Shown: positions 47,190 through 57,059 of the stretch, one piece after another | Numbering within the stretch: the first letter of the stretch is position 1 | How the letters are laid out: each line of letters starts with the position of its first letter | From: Tildeniella nuda ZEHNDER 1965/U140 | Lineage (GTDB): Bacteria; Cyanobacteriota; Cyanobacteriia; Leptolyngbyales; Leptolyngbyaceae | Assembly: GCA_019358895.1 (NCBI GenBank) | Contig: JAHHIG010000010.1 | Location: 127,558-191,557 of the forward strand | DNA length: 64,000 nt | Direction of reading: 5' to 3' | Program-made: the position numbers and the translations under genes | Notes under the pieces: model-generated | Told to the model about the DNA's origin: nothing | The model's database searches: none | Seen by the model: the letters and a program-made list of their open reading frames with translations, nothing else

Positions 47190-49360
47190 CGCTTTTCTCC
47201 GTCCTTCACGTTTAACTTGAGCGGTACTACAGAACTAAATGCTGGGTGAAAGTAGGGGTCGTCACCTAACGATGCATGAGCGGGTATGTCGTCACTGGGC
47301 AAAGCGCTCAGAAACACTCTGGCATGAGGATTCACTAAACCGCGCTTACCATTGAGGCACACCGTCTGGCAAAGCTTGATGATAGAACGCTGTAACGAAC
47401 TCTCATCAGTTGGCAGTTCACCGATTTTCACGTAGTCATCATAGAGGAACGTGACTGCCCACGGCGAACTTGCAGAACAGTTGCGATACCATAGCGATCC
47501 GCCAAAAGCCCCCCAAGAATATAAGGGATTCCCGCGCATCAGGGGTGACCCGTTTCCATGGCAATCAACAACCAGACCGGCTTCGACAACGTAGCCTGTT
47601 TCTGCAATCACAAGCGCACTAACGAAGCCGATCGCTGGATGCCCCATCGCCCATCCACTTAATTCCTGTAGCCAGCCTTTCTGAAAGCGGGCAATCTGTC
47701 CTGAAACCACTGTGATGACATCGGCTGGATTGTGTTTTGCAGTTTCGGCAAACACGTTCAACTTAGACGTAGATGCAGTGCTATAAGCCCAAGTGAGCGG
47801 TGCCGAGAAGGACTGTGCCAGTATAGTTTTTTCGTGCTGATGGGTGCGATCGTCTGCGTCTGACAAAACAACACAAACTTTATGCAAAGTGGGATCTAAG
47901 GTTGAGGACAGTGAACTCAGGCACTGCACCAGCATCTCCCAGGCAACATCACCATCGACTAAAATTGTCGCAGTGGCGGCTGGAATCGTCCAATGGATTT
48001 GAAAGCCACATTCTGCATGTGGGGTTGCCATCGCCTGTAAGCCCGATCGCTTCAGATGGGACTGCACCGTTTGCAACTGTGCATCCAGGGCATAGGGCTT
48101 TGATTCGATACCCAGCGATGTTGACCCTTGAATAATGCGCCAGTGATACAAGATGCCTTCGGTACGTGCGATGCGGGACGTTTGCTCAACCACCCGAAAG
48201 AATAAATCCCAATCCTGAGCGCCATCTGTTTCAGAGCGAAAGCCACCAATGGCATTCAGCAAGGTTCGTCGAATGACACAAAGATGGGTTAAGTAGTTAG
48301 CAGAATAAAGGATCTCTGGACTCCACTGGGGTTTCAGCAGTAGCCGCGATCGCACCGCACCATTTTCGCTGATGCAATCTTTGTCCGAGTAGATGAAATC
48401 TAAATCGGGCTGCTGATTCAGCGTCTTGACAATCTCGTAAAAGGCGAAATCTGCCAGGGCATCGTCATGATCTAGAAGCACAACGAAATCACCAGACGCA
48501 AGTTTGGCTGCTTCGTTGGAGTTCCCTGAGATGCCCAGATTAACCGGCATGACTGAAAGCTTGATGTGGTCGTTCTGTTGGGCAAGCGATCGCAGGTATT
48601 GCTCTGTTTCGGGAGCAGACGCATCAGCAAAAGCGATACACAACTCCCATCTCGAATAGGTTTGCCGAAAGACACTCTCCAGCGTCTCCTGCAAGATGAG
48701 AAGCGGCACTTTATAGACAGGAAGCACAACACTGAAAACGGGTTGCTCAGAAAACAGCAAGGCATCCGCTCTTTGACGCTTTAGCGCTCTTGCATCGGGT
48801 TCATACGCAGCAATCCAGTCTGCATAATCAGGTGGCTCAGCAAAGCAGTGAGACGAACTGAATCGACCTGATTGAGCAGCCGCAATTTTTGTCGCTTGTT
48901 CAGGTTCAAGTAGAGAATGAGTGCCCCTAAGCAAGATTCCAGATAGCCAATACCATTGCTGGCGCTGAGCAAGAAGGGTTGCTCGGACAGTTGCAGTCGA
49001 TAGAGCAGGTAATAACGCTTTAAATGGAGCAACACTCAGCTTCAATGAAGCAACACTGAGCGCACTCAACTTGAGCCATTTGCCTCGAACTTTCCAAAAC
49101 TTGCTAGTTTCCATCCAGTCAATGTGCTGCCGCAGTGCTGCCATTGCAGCTTCGGACGCAGCCAATTGAGCACGTGATACTTCTAACTCAAGCTGAGTTT
49201 GATCTAATTGAGCAACGATCGTTTCTAACTGAGTCTGACGCTGATCAAGTTGAGCTTGCAGTTGCTCTAAGTTTGTCTGAGAAAGTTGGGACTGGTCGGT
49301 CGATCGACCCATATCTTTCGACATTATTTGCCGTTGAGGTTGAGGTTCTTCCAGTTCCAT
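47177..49360 (-). CDS. Family 2 glycosyltransferase with N-terminal coiled coil
   Basis: LEQLQAQLDQRQTQLETIVAQLDQTQLELEV...METSKFWKVRGKW; FSVVLPVYKVPLLILQETLESVFRQTYSRWELCIAFADAS. Confidence 0.9.
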   Translation of the reverse strand: MELEEPQPQRQIMSKDMGRSTDQSQLSQTNLEQLQAQLDQRQTQLETIVAQLDQTQLELEVSRAQLAASEAAMAALRQHIDWMETSKFWKVRGKWLKLSALSVASLKLSVAPFKALLPALSTATVRATLLAQRQQWYWLSGILLRGTHSLLEPEQATKIAAAQSGRFSSSHCFAEPPDYADWIAAYEPDARALKRQRADALLFSEQPVFSVVLPVYKVPLLILQETLESVFRQTYSRWELCIAFADASAPETEQYLRSLAQQNDHIKLSVMPVNLGISGNSNEAAKLASGDFVVLLDHDDALADFAFYEIVKTLNQQPDLDFIYSDKDCISENGAVRSRLLLKPQWSPEILYSANYLTHLCVIRRTLLNAIGGFRSETDGAQDWDLFFRVVEQTSRIARTEGILYHWRIIQGSTSLGIESKPYALDAQLQTVQSHLKRSGLQAMATPHAECGFQIHWTIPAATATILVDGDVAWEMLVQCLSSLSSTLDPTLHKVCVVLSDADDRTHQHEKTILAQSFSAPLTWAYSTASTSKLNVFAETAKHNPADVITVVSGQIARFQKGWLQELSGWAMGHPAIGFVSALVIAETGYVVEAGLVVDCHGNGSPLMRGNPLYSWGAFGGSLWYRNCSASSPWAVTFLYDDYVKIGELPTDESSLQRSIIKLCQTVCLNGKRGLVNPHARVFLSALPSDDIPAHASLGDDPYFHPAFSSVVPLKLNVKDGEKRWES

Positions 49361-49465
49361 CTGAAGTAAACCGTGGTTCAGCCTGTACTCTACCAGATTT
49401 TACCTGAGCGAGTTCATTCCTGCCTGCACCGTATGTCCAGCGCCCTGCTGCCACTGCACGAAACT

Positions 49466-49906
49466 TTAGCGCTTTTGCGTTTTGTAAATGATGAACCGCC
49501 CTAAGACACCCACGCTTTCGACATGGTAAGAAGGAAGGTCTGGGTTAAGCGATAGATCAGTGGTGTAGAGACTAAAGACAACAAAATTTTGCCGCTGTGT
49601 GCCGTCAGCAATGATCGTTTTGATCTTGGACTGGTTGGACTTTAGCTCCGATTGACAGAGCGTTTGCAAACCAAACACGGTTGGTGCCTTAGCGCAGGCT
49701 TCTACATTTAAATAGTCGATCGCAGCCTGTGTAGCAAACTCATTGTATGCCTCCTGACCAGGATTGGTCACGGCTAGTGCGCCACCTAACGCTGCCAGCA
49801 GACAACCGCCCACGATCGCACCGATTCTGAGCGTCTTCATGCTGCCCTGTGGGGTTGCAACAGTTTCTGTGCGCTTGAGATGGTTAACCATGCCGGATGA
49901 TTGCAA
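49466..49906 (-). CDS. DUF4359 domain-containing protein
   Basis: ALAVTNPGQEAYNEFATQAAIDYLNVEACAKAP...FVVFSLYTTDL...YHVESVGVLGRFIIYKTQK. Confidence 0.85.
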   Translation of the reverse strand: MQSSGMVNHLKRTETVATPQGSMKTLRIGAIVGGCLLAALGGALAVTNPGQEAYNEFATQAAIDYLNVEACAKAPTVFGLQTLCQSELKSNQSKIKTIIADGTQRQNFVVFSLYTTDLSLNPDLPSYHVESVGVLGRFIIYKTQKR

Positions 49907-50169
49907 CCTTATTGATGACTGTAATGCGTCGGCTCAGGCGAGCCGTATCAGACAAAACTGGATTTAGTCTATCGTCAAATGTGCCGCATATTCAGTAGAG
50001 ACACTGCCTCAATTATGGCGGATCTCATCTCAATGCACACCCTTGAGTGATCAAGTAGAAGTCGTTCGACGATACCAAGCAATTTAGCGACTGTAAAGGT
50101 AGTGCTAGCAGTATCTTTGGAGGAATTAATCCCACGACGCTTCTACCAATGCTATACTGAGCATCGCGT

Positions 50170-50243
50170 GGCGAGCGTAGCCAAGTGGTTAAGGCAGAGG
50201 ATTGTGATTCCTCCACTCGTGGGTTCGATCCCCATCGTTCGCC
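50170..50243 (+). tRNA. tRNA-His (GTG anticodon), G-1 encoded, no encoded CCA
   Basis: G-GCGAGCG TA GCC AAGTGGTTAA GGC A GAGGA TTGTGAT TCCTC CACTC GTGGG TTCGATC CCCAT CGTTCGC C; stems pair with two G-T wobbles. Confidence 0.95.
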
Positions 50244-50290
50244 CTTTAAAGCTGCATAGGCGCTAAACGCCCAACTAAAGGGCACAAGCA

Positions 50291-50830
50291 TTAAATACTT
50301 TGTCCTGGCAGCGGCATGAGAATGCACCCGTTAATCTTCCAGGTACGATCGGGCTGTTTTTCCATCAAATAAAGCGCTTTCACCAGTTCACCATCTGGGG
50401 CGAGTAAAATTACCTCCTGAGTGGGAATGCCCCGCACGATGACGAGCTTCTCGAACATGACCGATCGCGGTCTATAAACTGCCGCATAGCTCGTTTTCAC
50501 TGCCTGAAAGAAGTTTTTGGCGGTACCGAACTTAGCGCGAATCTCAGGGCTGGCAAAGGTAAACGCTTCCTCGGCATTGTCCGTTTGAAATGCCTGTAGC
50601 TGTCGCTGAATGACCGCACGAATAGCATCACGATCGACATTGTTCGCAGTCATCTGCTGTGCTTTGACAGAAAGAGTGAGGAGTAGAAGCGCAACGCTGA
50701 TCTGAGTTAACCAACGAGTTAAACTTCCTAACCGGGGTGGCATCAGACGCATGGAGCGAAGTGAAGAATGTAGTGTCTCATCAACAGTACAGCGTCGTCC
50801 AACCATCAGTCTGCTACCTGGATTACGCAC
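50291..50830 (-). CDS. DUF4864 domain-containing protein
   Basis: IRAVIQRQLQAFQTDNAEEAFTFASPEIRAKFGTAKNFFQAVKTSYAAVYRPRSVMFEKL. Confidence 0.85.
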   Translation of the reverse strand: MRNPGSRLMVGRRCTVDETLHSSLRSMRLMPPRLGSLTRWLTQISVALLLLTLSVKAQQMTANNVDRDAIRAVIQRQLQAFQTDNAEEAFTFASPEIRAKFGTAKNFFQAVKTSYAAVYRPRSVMFEKLVIVRGIPTQEVILLAPDGELVKALYLMEKQPDRTWKINGCILMPLPGQSI

Positions 50831-50927
50831 GACTCACTCAAACTACATCCGAGGCGTTCGTGCTGGCTTTGCTGTCGTTGTATCCTTTAGACGTTTGCTT
50901 GCCAAAGCTTAACGCACCGAACCCAAA

Positions 50928-51293
50928 TCAGGCGCTAATCGTTGACTCAGACAGCAACCCTGACAGTTCTAATATTCGCTCTGACCAAACGTTTGCTTGC
51001 TCGGCTCGCTCCATTCGTTGCAGGGCATCGACCCAGATCACGCTCCAGTTTTGTTGCCACTGGGAGAGTTGTCCTTGCAAGCTTCTCAATACAAAAGCAG
51101 TTTCTGCTTCTGTATCGCCAATCGTCCATTGAATATACAACTGGCTTTCTTCGATTAAGTGTTTTACTAAAGCCTCGTGCAATAAATTGCTAGAGGATGA
51201 TTTGATTCGTGCTAAATTTGCCGCTAACTCACCTAGACGGCTAGGCAACGATTCTTGCAAATAGCGTTCTCGCAGTGAGATTTGATCTTTCAT
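50928..51293 (-). CDS. Hypothetical protein, translationally coupled to a DUF5674 gene
   Basis: 121 aa ORF overlapping the upstream gene by 4 bp. Confidence 0.75.
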   Translation of the reverse strand: MKDQISLRERYLQESLPSRLGELAANLARIKSSSSNLLHEALVKHLIEESQLYIQWTIGDTEAETAFVLRSLQGQLSQWQQNWSVIWVDALQRMERAEQANVWSERILELSGLLSESTISA

Positions 51294-51625
51294 ACGTCTC
51301 CCAACAACTGCCGCGTGATATCAGCCACTTGTGCTTGAATCGCCGAATCAAGAATGTCCATTGAACGATTATCTTGACGTGGACGAAGGTTGATAATCGA
51401 TTCATACAATACTGTTTGCGTTAGCGGAATCCAACTGGCACCCCAGATCTTTTCCTGCTGACTACCCTCCTCCAACAGTACCTTTTCGCAATCTGCGTGC
51501 AGTTCTCCCCCACCAACCAGAATTCTCTGTTCAACGTCCACAGCTAGCTTGATATACAGTCCCAATGTGTCGAGCATTTCGTCCAGTTGCTCTGGAGTAG
51601 CGCGATCGCGAAGCAGATGAATCAT
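51290..51625 (-). CDS. DUF5674 family protein
   Basis: MIHLLRDRATPEQLDEMLDTLGLYIKLAVDVEQRILVGGGELHADCEKVLLEEGSQQEKIWGASWIP...INLRPRQDNRSM. Confidence 0.85.
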   Translation of the reverse strand: MIHLLRDRATPEQLDEMLDTLGLYIKLAVDVEQRILVGGGELHADCEKVLLEEGSQQEKIWGASWIPLTQTVLYESIINLRPRQDNRSMDILDSAIQAQVADITRQLLGDV

Positions 51626-51738
51626 TCAACTATTATATTGAGAACTATTATATTGAGTGCGATCGCTCAACCATGTCTCAAAAGCTGACCGAGCGATCGC
51701 GCGTTGCCACCACTGATAAAATCGCGGGGCGGTAGTCA

Positions 51739-52104
51739 TTAGATGAGGGCGATCTTGGCACGTGTGGGGCGTTTGCGATCGGATTTTTTCTTTAGACCAA
51801 CGGATCGGGTTTCGTTACTATCAGAGCCAAACTGTCCGCGCACGACTTCTTTCATCGCAATGACTGCGTTGTGGAACTCCCATTCTGCTTGGCGGGCAGC
51901 ATCAGCGGCAGCTTTGTAGAGTGCTTGCTTTTCGGTCTCAATTTGCTGTTGGGTAATCATCCGTTGGAACGCACTCTGCAAGGCTTCAGTGGTTGCTTCA
52001 GGGCGAGTGGTTTTGTAGGTAGGAATGGTGCCAATACCGTTGAACGAATCAATGTCTTGGTTGATCAACTGAGGCGAAAGGCGACGGTTGGGTTGTTGAA
52101 TCGG
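51739..52104 (-). CDS. Hypothetical protein
   Basis: In-frame ATG at 52104 (MPIQQPNRRLSPQLINQDIDSF...), basic C-terminus. Confidence 0.65.
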   Translation of the reverse strand, partial: PIQQPNRRLSPQLINQDIDSFNGIGTIPTYKTTRPEATTEALQSAFQRMITQQQIETEKQALYKAAADAARQAEWEFHNAVIAMKEVVRGQFGSDSNETRSVGLKKKSDRKRPTRAKIALI

Positions 52105-52465
52105 CATAATGCGGATTAGGGTATAAAATTGCACTTTTAATGTACCCCTACGCAGGAAAAACTAACGCCCTGCAACGTGTAGTGTCAGGGCAGCGATCGC
52201 TCTGCTTATCTACAGCATTGCTATGAGTGCAGGCAGTTGCAGTGAGGGTGGGTGAGGCGATGTGAATGTAGCCAGTCGCAGAACTATGCGATCGCGCTGC
52301 AATGTTACTGTCACGCGCTGCATTCAGTAATATCCGCAGTGTTCATACTAATGCAGTGGGTTGCCCAACGCTGTGCGCTGGCTGCAATATCAATGTGACG
52401 ATGTGCAGTTGGCAACGCTAACGTGACCGTTGCTCTAAACGCATTCATAGTACATTCATCAAGGC

Positions 52466-52759
52466 TCACTGCTCTTTGTTCACCGCTGACAGTAAAGTGG
52501 TGCGATCGACCAGTGGCAATTGCTTCTCTTCAGCTAGTTCGATCGCAGTGTTCCAGGCAAGCTGATAGCCTCTCTGCGTCGAGATTAAACGCCCTCCTCG
52601 TGCAGTTGCTACAGATTCTTGCTCCAGTGCGTAGAGTTCAACTAGCCCATCAACGAGATAAACGGAGTAGAACGTCATAACAGAACGTAGGTGCTGATCT
52701 GTCTCGCCGATCGAATCACTCATAGCAAATTTCGTCTGTACACTTTTCAACACTGGCAC
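52466..52759 (-). CDS. Hypothetical protein
   Basis: 97 aa ORF with ordinary protein composition. Confidence 0.5.
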   Translation of the reverse strand: MPVLKSVQTKFAMSDSIGETDQHLRSVMTFYSVYLVDGLVELYALEQESVATARGGRLISTQRGYQLAWNTAIELAEEKQLPLVDRTTLLSAVNKEQ

Positions 52760-53081
52760 GGCTCTAGCGGTAATCCCCGCCCCAAGAGGAAGCGGTCTAC
52801 TGAGGCTGGGACGCGATCGGACAATCGCACCTTCTTGTATCGGCTCTCGACGTTGTGCAGTGCCTCTTTTGGTAGTTTCTCTAAACGCCTATGTTCAAAT
52901 TAGTACAGACGCTGCATCCGTTAGGCGGTAGCTTTATTCTTGCTCTACAGTGGTAGTAGAGAGCCGGACACCTTCTGGCTAGAAAACGCATTTTATTTGA
53001 CATCTTGGGTCGGACTTCACACTCTTCTCCCTGTTGCGTCAGTTGTTTTTTCTCAAACTGACACTACAAGGAGAAACTGTT

Positions 53082-53813
53082 GTGCCCAATTCTAAAGCCA
53101 TTGGTTCGCCCTGCAATCGGCTACTAGATGCGCTACCAACAGAGGACTATCAGCGCCTTCAGCCTCATCTGAAGCTGGTGACACTCGCGCTAAGACAAGT
53201 CATTTATGAAGCAGGCGACCTCATTACAGAGGTGTACTTTCCACGACATGCCATTATTTCGTTAGTTGCCACTCTGGAAGATGGCTCTACGATGGAGTCG
53301 GGCTTGGTTGGGCAAGAAGGCATGGCGGGGATGCCCGTGCTGCTGGGCGGCATGACAAAAGCCAATCGTGCGTTTGTACAGATGGCAGGTGAAGCCTGGC
53401 AGCTCAAGGCGACGGTACTGCAAACCGAGTTCGATCGCGGCGGTGCCCTGCAAAAGTTGCTGCTGCGCTATTTTCAGGCGCTCTTTACCCAGGTCGCCCA
53501 AACAGGTGTCTGCAATCGGTTTCATACGACTGAAGAACGGCTAGCTCGTTGGCTGCTGCTCGTGGCAGATTGCGTTCAGTCCGATACGTTTCTGCTGACG
53601 CAAGAATTTATTGCCCAAATGATTGGCGTACGTCGATCGGGTGTAACGGTTGCAGCCGGGATGCTCAGTCACGCTGGGTTGATTCACTATACGCGCGGTC
53701 GCATTCAAATCACCGATCGAGCAGGCTTAGAAGAGTTCTCCTGTGAGTGTTATGGCGTGGTGCGCAATGAGTTCGACTGGCTCTATAAGCCCATGCGACC
53801 TGACAGGAATTAA
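53082..53813 (+). CDS. Crp/Fnr-family transcriptional regulator
   Basis: LRQVIYEAGDLITEVYFPRHAIISLVATLEDGSTMESGLVGQEGMAGMPVLLGG; C-terminal HTH TQEFIAQMIGVRRSGVTVAAGML; GTG start after AAGGAGA. Confidence 0.9.
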   Translation: MPNSKAIGSPCNRLLDALPTEDYQRLQPHLKLVTLALRQVIYEAGDLITEVYFPRHAIISLVATLEDGSTMESGLVGQEGMAGMPVLLGGMTKANRAFVQMAGEAWQLKATVLQTEFDRGGALQKLLLRYFQALFTQVAQTGVCNRFHTTEERLARWLLLVADCVQSDTFLLTQEFIAQMIGVRRSGVTVAAGMLSHAGLIHYTRGRIQITDRAGLEEFSCECYGVVRNEFDWLYKPMRPDRN

Positions 53814-53859
53814 GTGCCTGAGTGTCTTAAACGACTGGGGGATTTCTAAGCCAGTCACT

Positions 53860-53957
53860 CATGTGCCCTCATCCCCACCCTTCTCCCCAGGGAGAAGGGC
53901 TTTCGGATTCTCTTGTCCCCTCTCCCAGTGGGAGAGGGTAAGGGTGAGGGGATGCCC
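53860..53957. repeat. 98-bp direct repeat, copy 1
   Basis: catgtgccctcatccccacccttctccccagggagaagggctttcgg...gggatgccc. Confidence 0.92.
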
Positions 53958-54006
53958 AATCATAAAGTGTGAGCGTGGCACAGTCCTGTAGGGGTGAGTT
54001 CTGCCT

Positions 54007-54104
54007 CATGTGCCCTCATCCCCACCCTTCTCCCTGGGGAGAAGGGCTTTCGGATTCTCTTGTCCCCTCTCCCAGTGGGAGAGGGTAAGGGTGAGGGGAT
54101 GCCC
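54007..54104. repeat. 98-bp direct repeat, copy 2
   Basis: Nearly identical to 53860-53957; visible differences in the ccccaggg/ccctgggg loop. Confidence 0.92.
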
Positions 54105-54204
54105 CGTTACGCACAGCAACGCCAAAACATTGCACCCGTTTGTGTTTAAAATCGTACTGAAATTACGATCAAGGGAAGTTGAAATACTTAACATTGAAAG
54201 AGTA

Positions 54205-54579
54205 TTAGTGACACCAGGCACTGACTCGAACCAATAGTTCATCCAGATCGACGGGTTTACAGATCACGTCGTTTGCTCCCGCTGCTAACGCCCGATCGAG
54301 GTCAATCTCTCGGTCAGCCGTGATGAGCACGATCGGCAGCATTGAAAAGTGTTTAGACTGGCGAAGCTGTTGCGTCACTTCAAAGCCGTTCATACCAGAC
54401 ATCATCACATCCAGCAAGACGAGATCGGGCGGCGAAGCGCAAATGCTGGAGAGTGCTGCACTGCCACTCATTGCTAGTTCAATACGGTAGCCCTCTGCCT
54501 CCAAAACAAGTTGCAGCAGAAGCAAGTTGTCGGCGATATCATCGACAATGATGATGCGGCTATTCTGATTAAGATTCAT
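54205..54579 (-). CDS. Single-domain response regulator
   Basis: IIIVDDIADNLLLLQLVLEAEGY...PDLVLLDVMMSGMNGFEV...PIVLITA...CKP. Confidence 0.9.
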   Translation of the reverse strand: MNLNQNSRIIIVDDIADNLLLLQLVLEAEGYRIELAMSGSAALSSICASPPDLVLLDVMMSGMNGFEVTQQLRQSKHFSMLPIVLITADREIDLDRALAAGANDVICKPVDLDELLVRVSAWCH

Positions 54580-54779
54580 TAGGAAGGTTTTTTCAAACCG
54601 GAGCTTAGTCAAAGGGTTCGTTATACGACCATAATTATCTCTTTTGACCGAAATTACTTCATTCCTTCGACAGAGTAGGAGCGCTTTGCCCTACGAGATT
54701 TGTCCTTTAAACTAGCAATATCGCATGAGAGGTTTGTGTTGCAAAGCGCGTCCGTCGATCGCCAACAGCAAGAAGAACT

Positions 54780-55190
54780 ATGAACTTTCCCGTTCTGCAA
54801 GGCTTAAAGGTGCTGCTCGTGGATGATGATCCCGATACACGATTTTTGTATACCTTTGTGCTCACAGAAGAGAGTGCAACGGTCAGCACAGAAGCCTCGG
54901 TTGAGTCAGCGTTGGCAGCGATGCAAGCCACGTCCTTTGACCTGCTCATTAGTGATATTGGACTACCATATATCGACGGCTTCAAATTTCTGCGTCAGGT
55001 AAGAGTCTTACCCGTAGCAACGAACGCGCAAATTCCAGCGGTGGCAGTGACAGGCTTTGCGGATGAGGGAACACAGCTACAGATCCTGGCAGCAGGCTTT
55101 CAACGGGCACTCGTCAAACCAACCGACATTGATCAGTTTGTGGCGATCGTGGCTGATCTGGCGGGACAGCACCAGAAAGTGGCACAGTAG
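54780..55190 (+). CDS. Single-domain response regulator
   Basis: VLLVDDDPDTRFLYTFVL...FDLLISDIGLPYIDGFKFLRQVR...AVAVTGFA...LVKP. Confidence 0.92.
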   Translation: MNFPVLQGLKVLLVDDDPDTRFLYTFVLTEESATVSTEASVESALAAMQATSFDLLISDIGLPYIDGFKFLRQVRVLPVATNAQIPAVAVTGFADEGTQLQILAAGFQRALVKPTDIDQFVAIVADLAGQHQKVAQ

Positions 55191-55191
55191 T

Positions 55192-55287
<96 letters not shown>

Positions 55288-55291
<4 letters not shown>

Positions 55292-56376
55292 TTGGTAGGA
55301 GAAAAGCCCGTCAACGCTTGCTCAGAAAGATCCCAAAAGACGACCGCTTCTGTTTCGTCTTTAAGTACAAGTTGGGGTGTTGCCTGCATGTCACCGATCG
55401 CCTCGCAAATTAAATCACGCTGATGGAAGAGCGATCGTACCGCATCAACATTCTCTGGACGCACGCTCAGCAAAAAGCCATAGCTGGGAAAACACAGCAG
55501 CCATCGCTCCAACGGCAACTCTGGCGGACAAGGAACCGCATCTAGATGCAGCACTGCGCCACAGTTTGAGGTTTCCAGCAGCATCAACAAAGTACCGACA
55601 ACACCACCCATACTCACATCCTTGCCAGCCCGACACAGCCCTGCTTCTGCTAACTGAGGCAAAAGCGCCAGATCACCACGCAACTGCACTGGATCTGCCG
55701 TCGTTGCGGCATTCCAAAAAGGTTGGTGAGGGTGAGGCTGACCGCGAAAATCTGTAACAAGGAGCAGGCGATCGCCCGGTTGCGCGTCAAAACTGGTCAG
55801 CAAACGCTTGGCTCGTCCCAAAATGGCAACCGAAAGCGCATTGTACGGACTGTGCCCATTCGTATGTCCACCCACGATCGGCACACTATACACTTCAGCC
55901 GCCGCTTTCATCCCATCCAACAGCGGTTCACTCATCGCCGTTGTTTGACTCCAGATGGTATCAACCACGGCGATCGGTCGTCCGCCCATCGCATAGATAT
56001 CGCTCACGTTCACCATGACCGCACACCAACCTGCAAACCAGGGTTCCGCTTCCACCAGCGATGGCAACATGCCCTCCGCTGCCAGCAATAAGTACCCTTC
56101 ACCATCGGGAATCGCAGCACAGTCGTCACCGAGGAGGGTGGGGAGTGGGGAGTAGGGAGTGGGGAGTGGGTACTGCCTCCTGCCTTCTGCCTCTTCGCGG
56201 AAGTGAGGTGTGAGGTGTGAGGTGTGAGGTGTATTAGCTTCTGCCTCCTGCCGCCTCCTGCCTCCTGCCTCCTGCCTTCTGCCTTCTCCCAACCGTCGCG
56301 CCACCGTTTGAATATCCTGCTTATGCAAAATACCCAGCGATCGTTGCAAGTGTGCTGCAAGCTCTGCCAGCTTCAA
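55288..56376 (-). CDS. AIR synthase-related protein, Sll0787 type, with repeat-derived insertion
   Basis: LLGDDCAAIPDGEGYLLLAAEGMLPSLVEAEPWFAGWCAVMVNVSDIYAMGGRP; insertion ARRLGEGRRQEAGGRRRQEAEANTPHTSHLTPH. Confidence 0.9.
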
Positions 56377-56987
56377 GAGGCTTCCCTGATGAAACTGGAC
56401 AGGGCTGGACGCTGCTCTGTACCAGGTGGATAGTAGTTCAGGTCGGCTTCCATCAAGTGATGCGGCAATCCATGAATCGTCATTTCTTCAAGAGAATGCC
56501 AGTGCTGCCGTTGAAAGAACCGAACGTTTTGAAGCTGTACGGTGGCGAGAAAGCGATCGCACCCCCACGTATGAGCAGTCGTCACAGCTTTATAAATCAG
56601 CCCTTTCCCAATCCGTGCCGCACGACGATATGCCTCGTGTACACCGAGCCTGCCACCATACCAGAGACCGGGTTCCGGTTCATAGATCCTGACAACACCC
56701 AACACAGGAGAGTTTTGCAGACAGCGAGTATGGTGCGTCAGCAACACAGGATGATGCGCCAGCGGCAAGACAAGCGGCTCGATGCCTCTGCGCCTCTGCG
56801 TCTCTGCGGTGCCCTCCACATCCGCTGCCAACGCCACAATGGGATACGCGATCGCATCCCTCTCATCCACATCCCCACCCTGAAACAATCGCTGCTCCTC
56901 CACAAAAATAGAGTGCCGCAGCGCAAAATAGCCACTCAGTTCTGACGATGACGTTGCTAGTTTGAAACAGTAAGAAAGCATAGACAT
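56373..56987 (-). CDS. Nit1C GNAT N-acetyltransferase, Sll0786/MSMEG_0567 type
   Basis: VLGVVRIYEPEPGLWYGGRLGVHEAYRRAARIGKGLIYKAVTTAHTWGCDRFLATVQLQNVRFFQRQHWHSLEEM. Confidence 0.88.
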   Translation of the reverse strand: MSMLSYCFKLATSSSELSGYFALRHSIFVEEQRLFQGGDVDERDAIAYPIVALAADVEGTAETQRRRGIEPLVLPLAHHPVLLTHHTRCLQNSPVLGVVRIYEPEPGLWYGGRLGVHEAYRRAARIGKGLIYKAVTTAHTWGCDRFLATVQLQNVRFFQRQHWHSLEEMTIHGLPHHLMEADLNYYPPGTEQRPALSSFIREAS

Positions 56988-57059
56988 GGAAGAAACGGTT
57001 TGAGTTGATTCTGATAACTAAACGCCAACTGCTAATAGCTGACCGCTGCCCCCTGACCG

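Noticed and set aside
50025-50327. 100-aa minus ORF
   Set aside because: Overlaps the tRNA-His gene in antisense; spurious.
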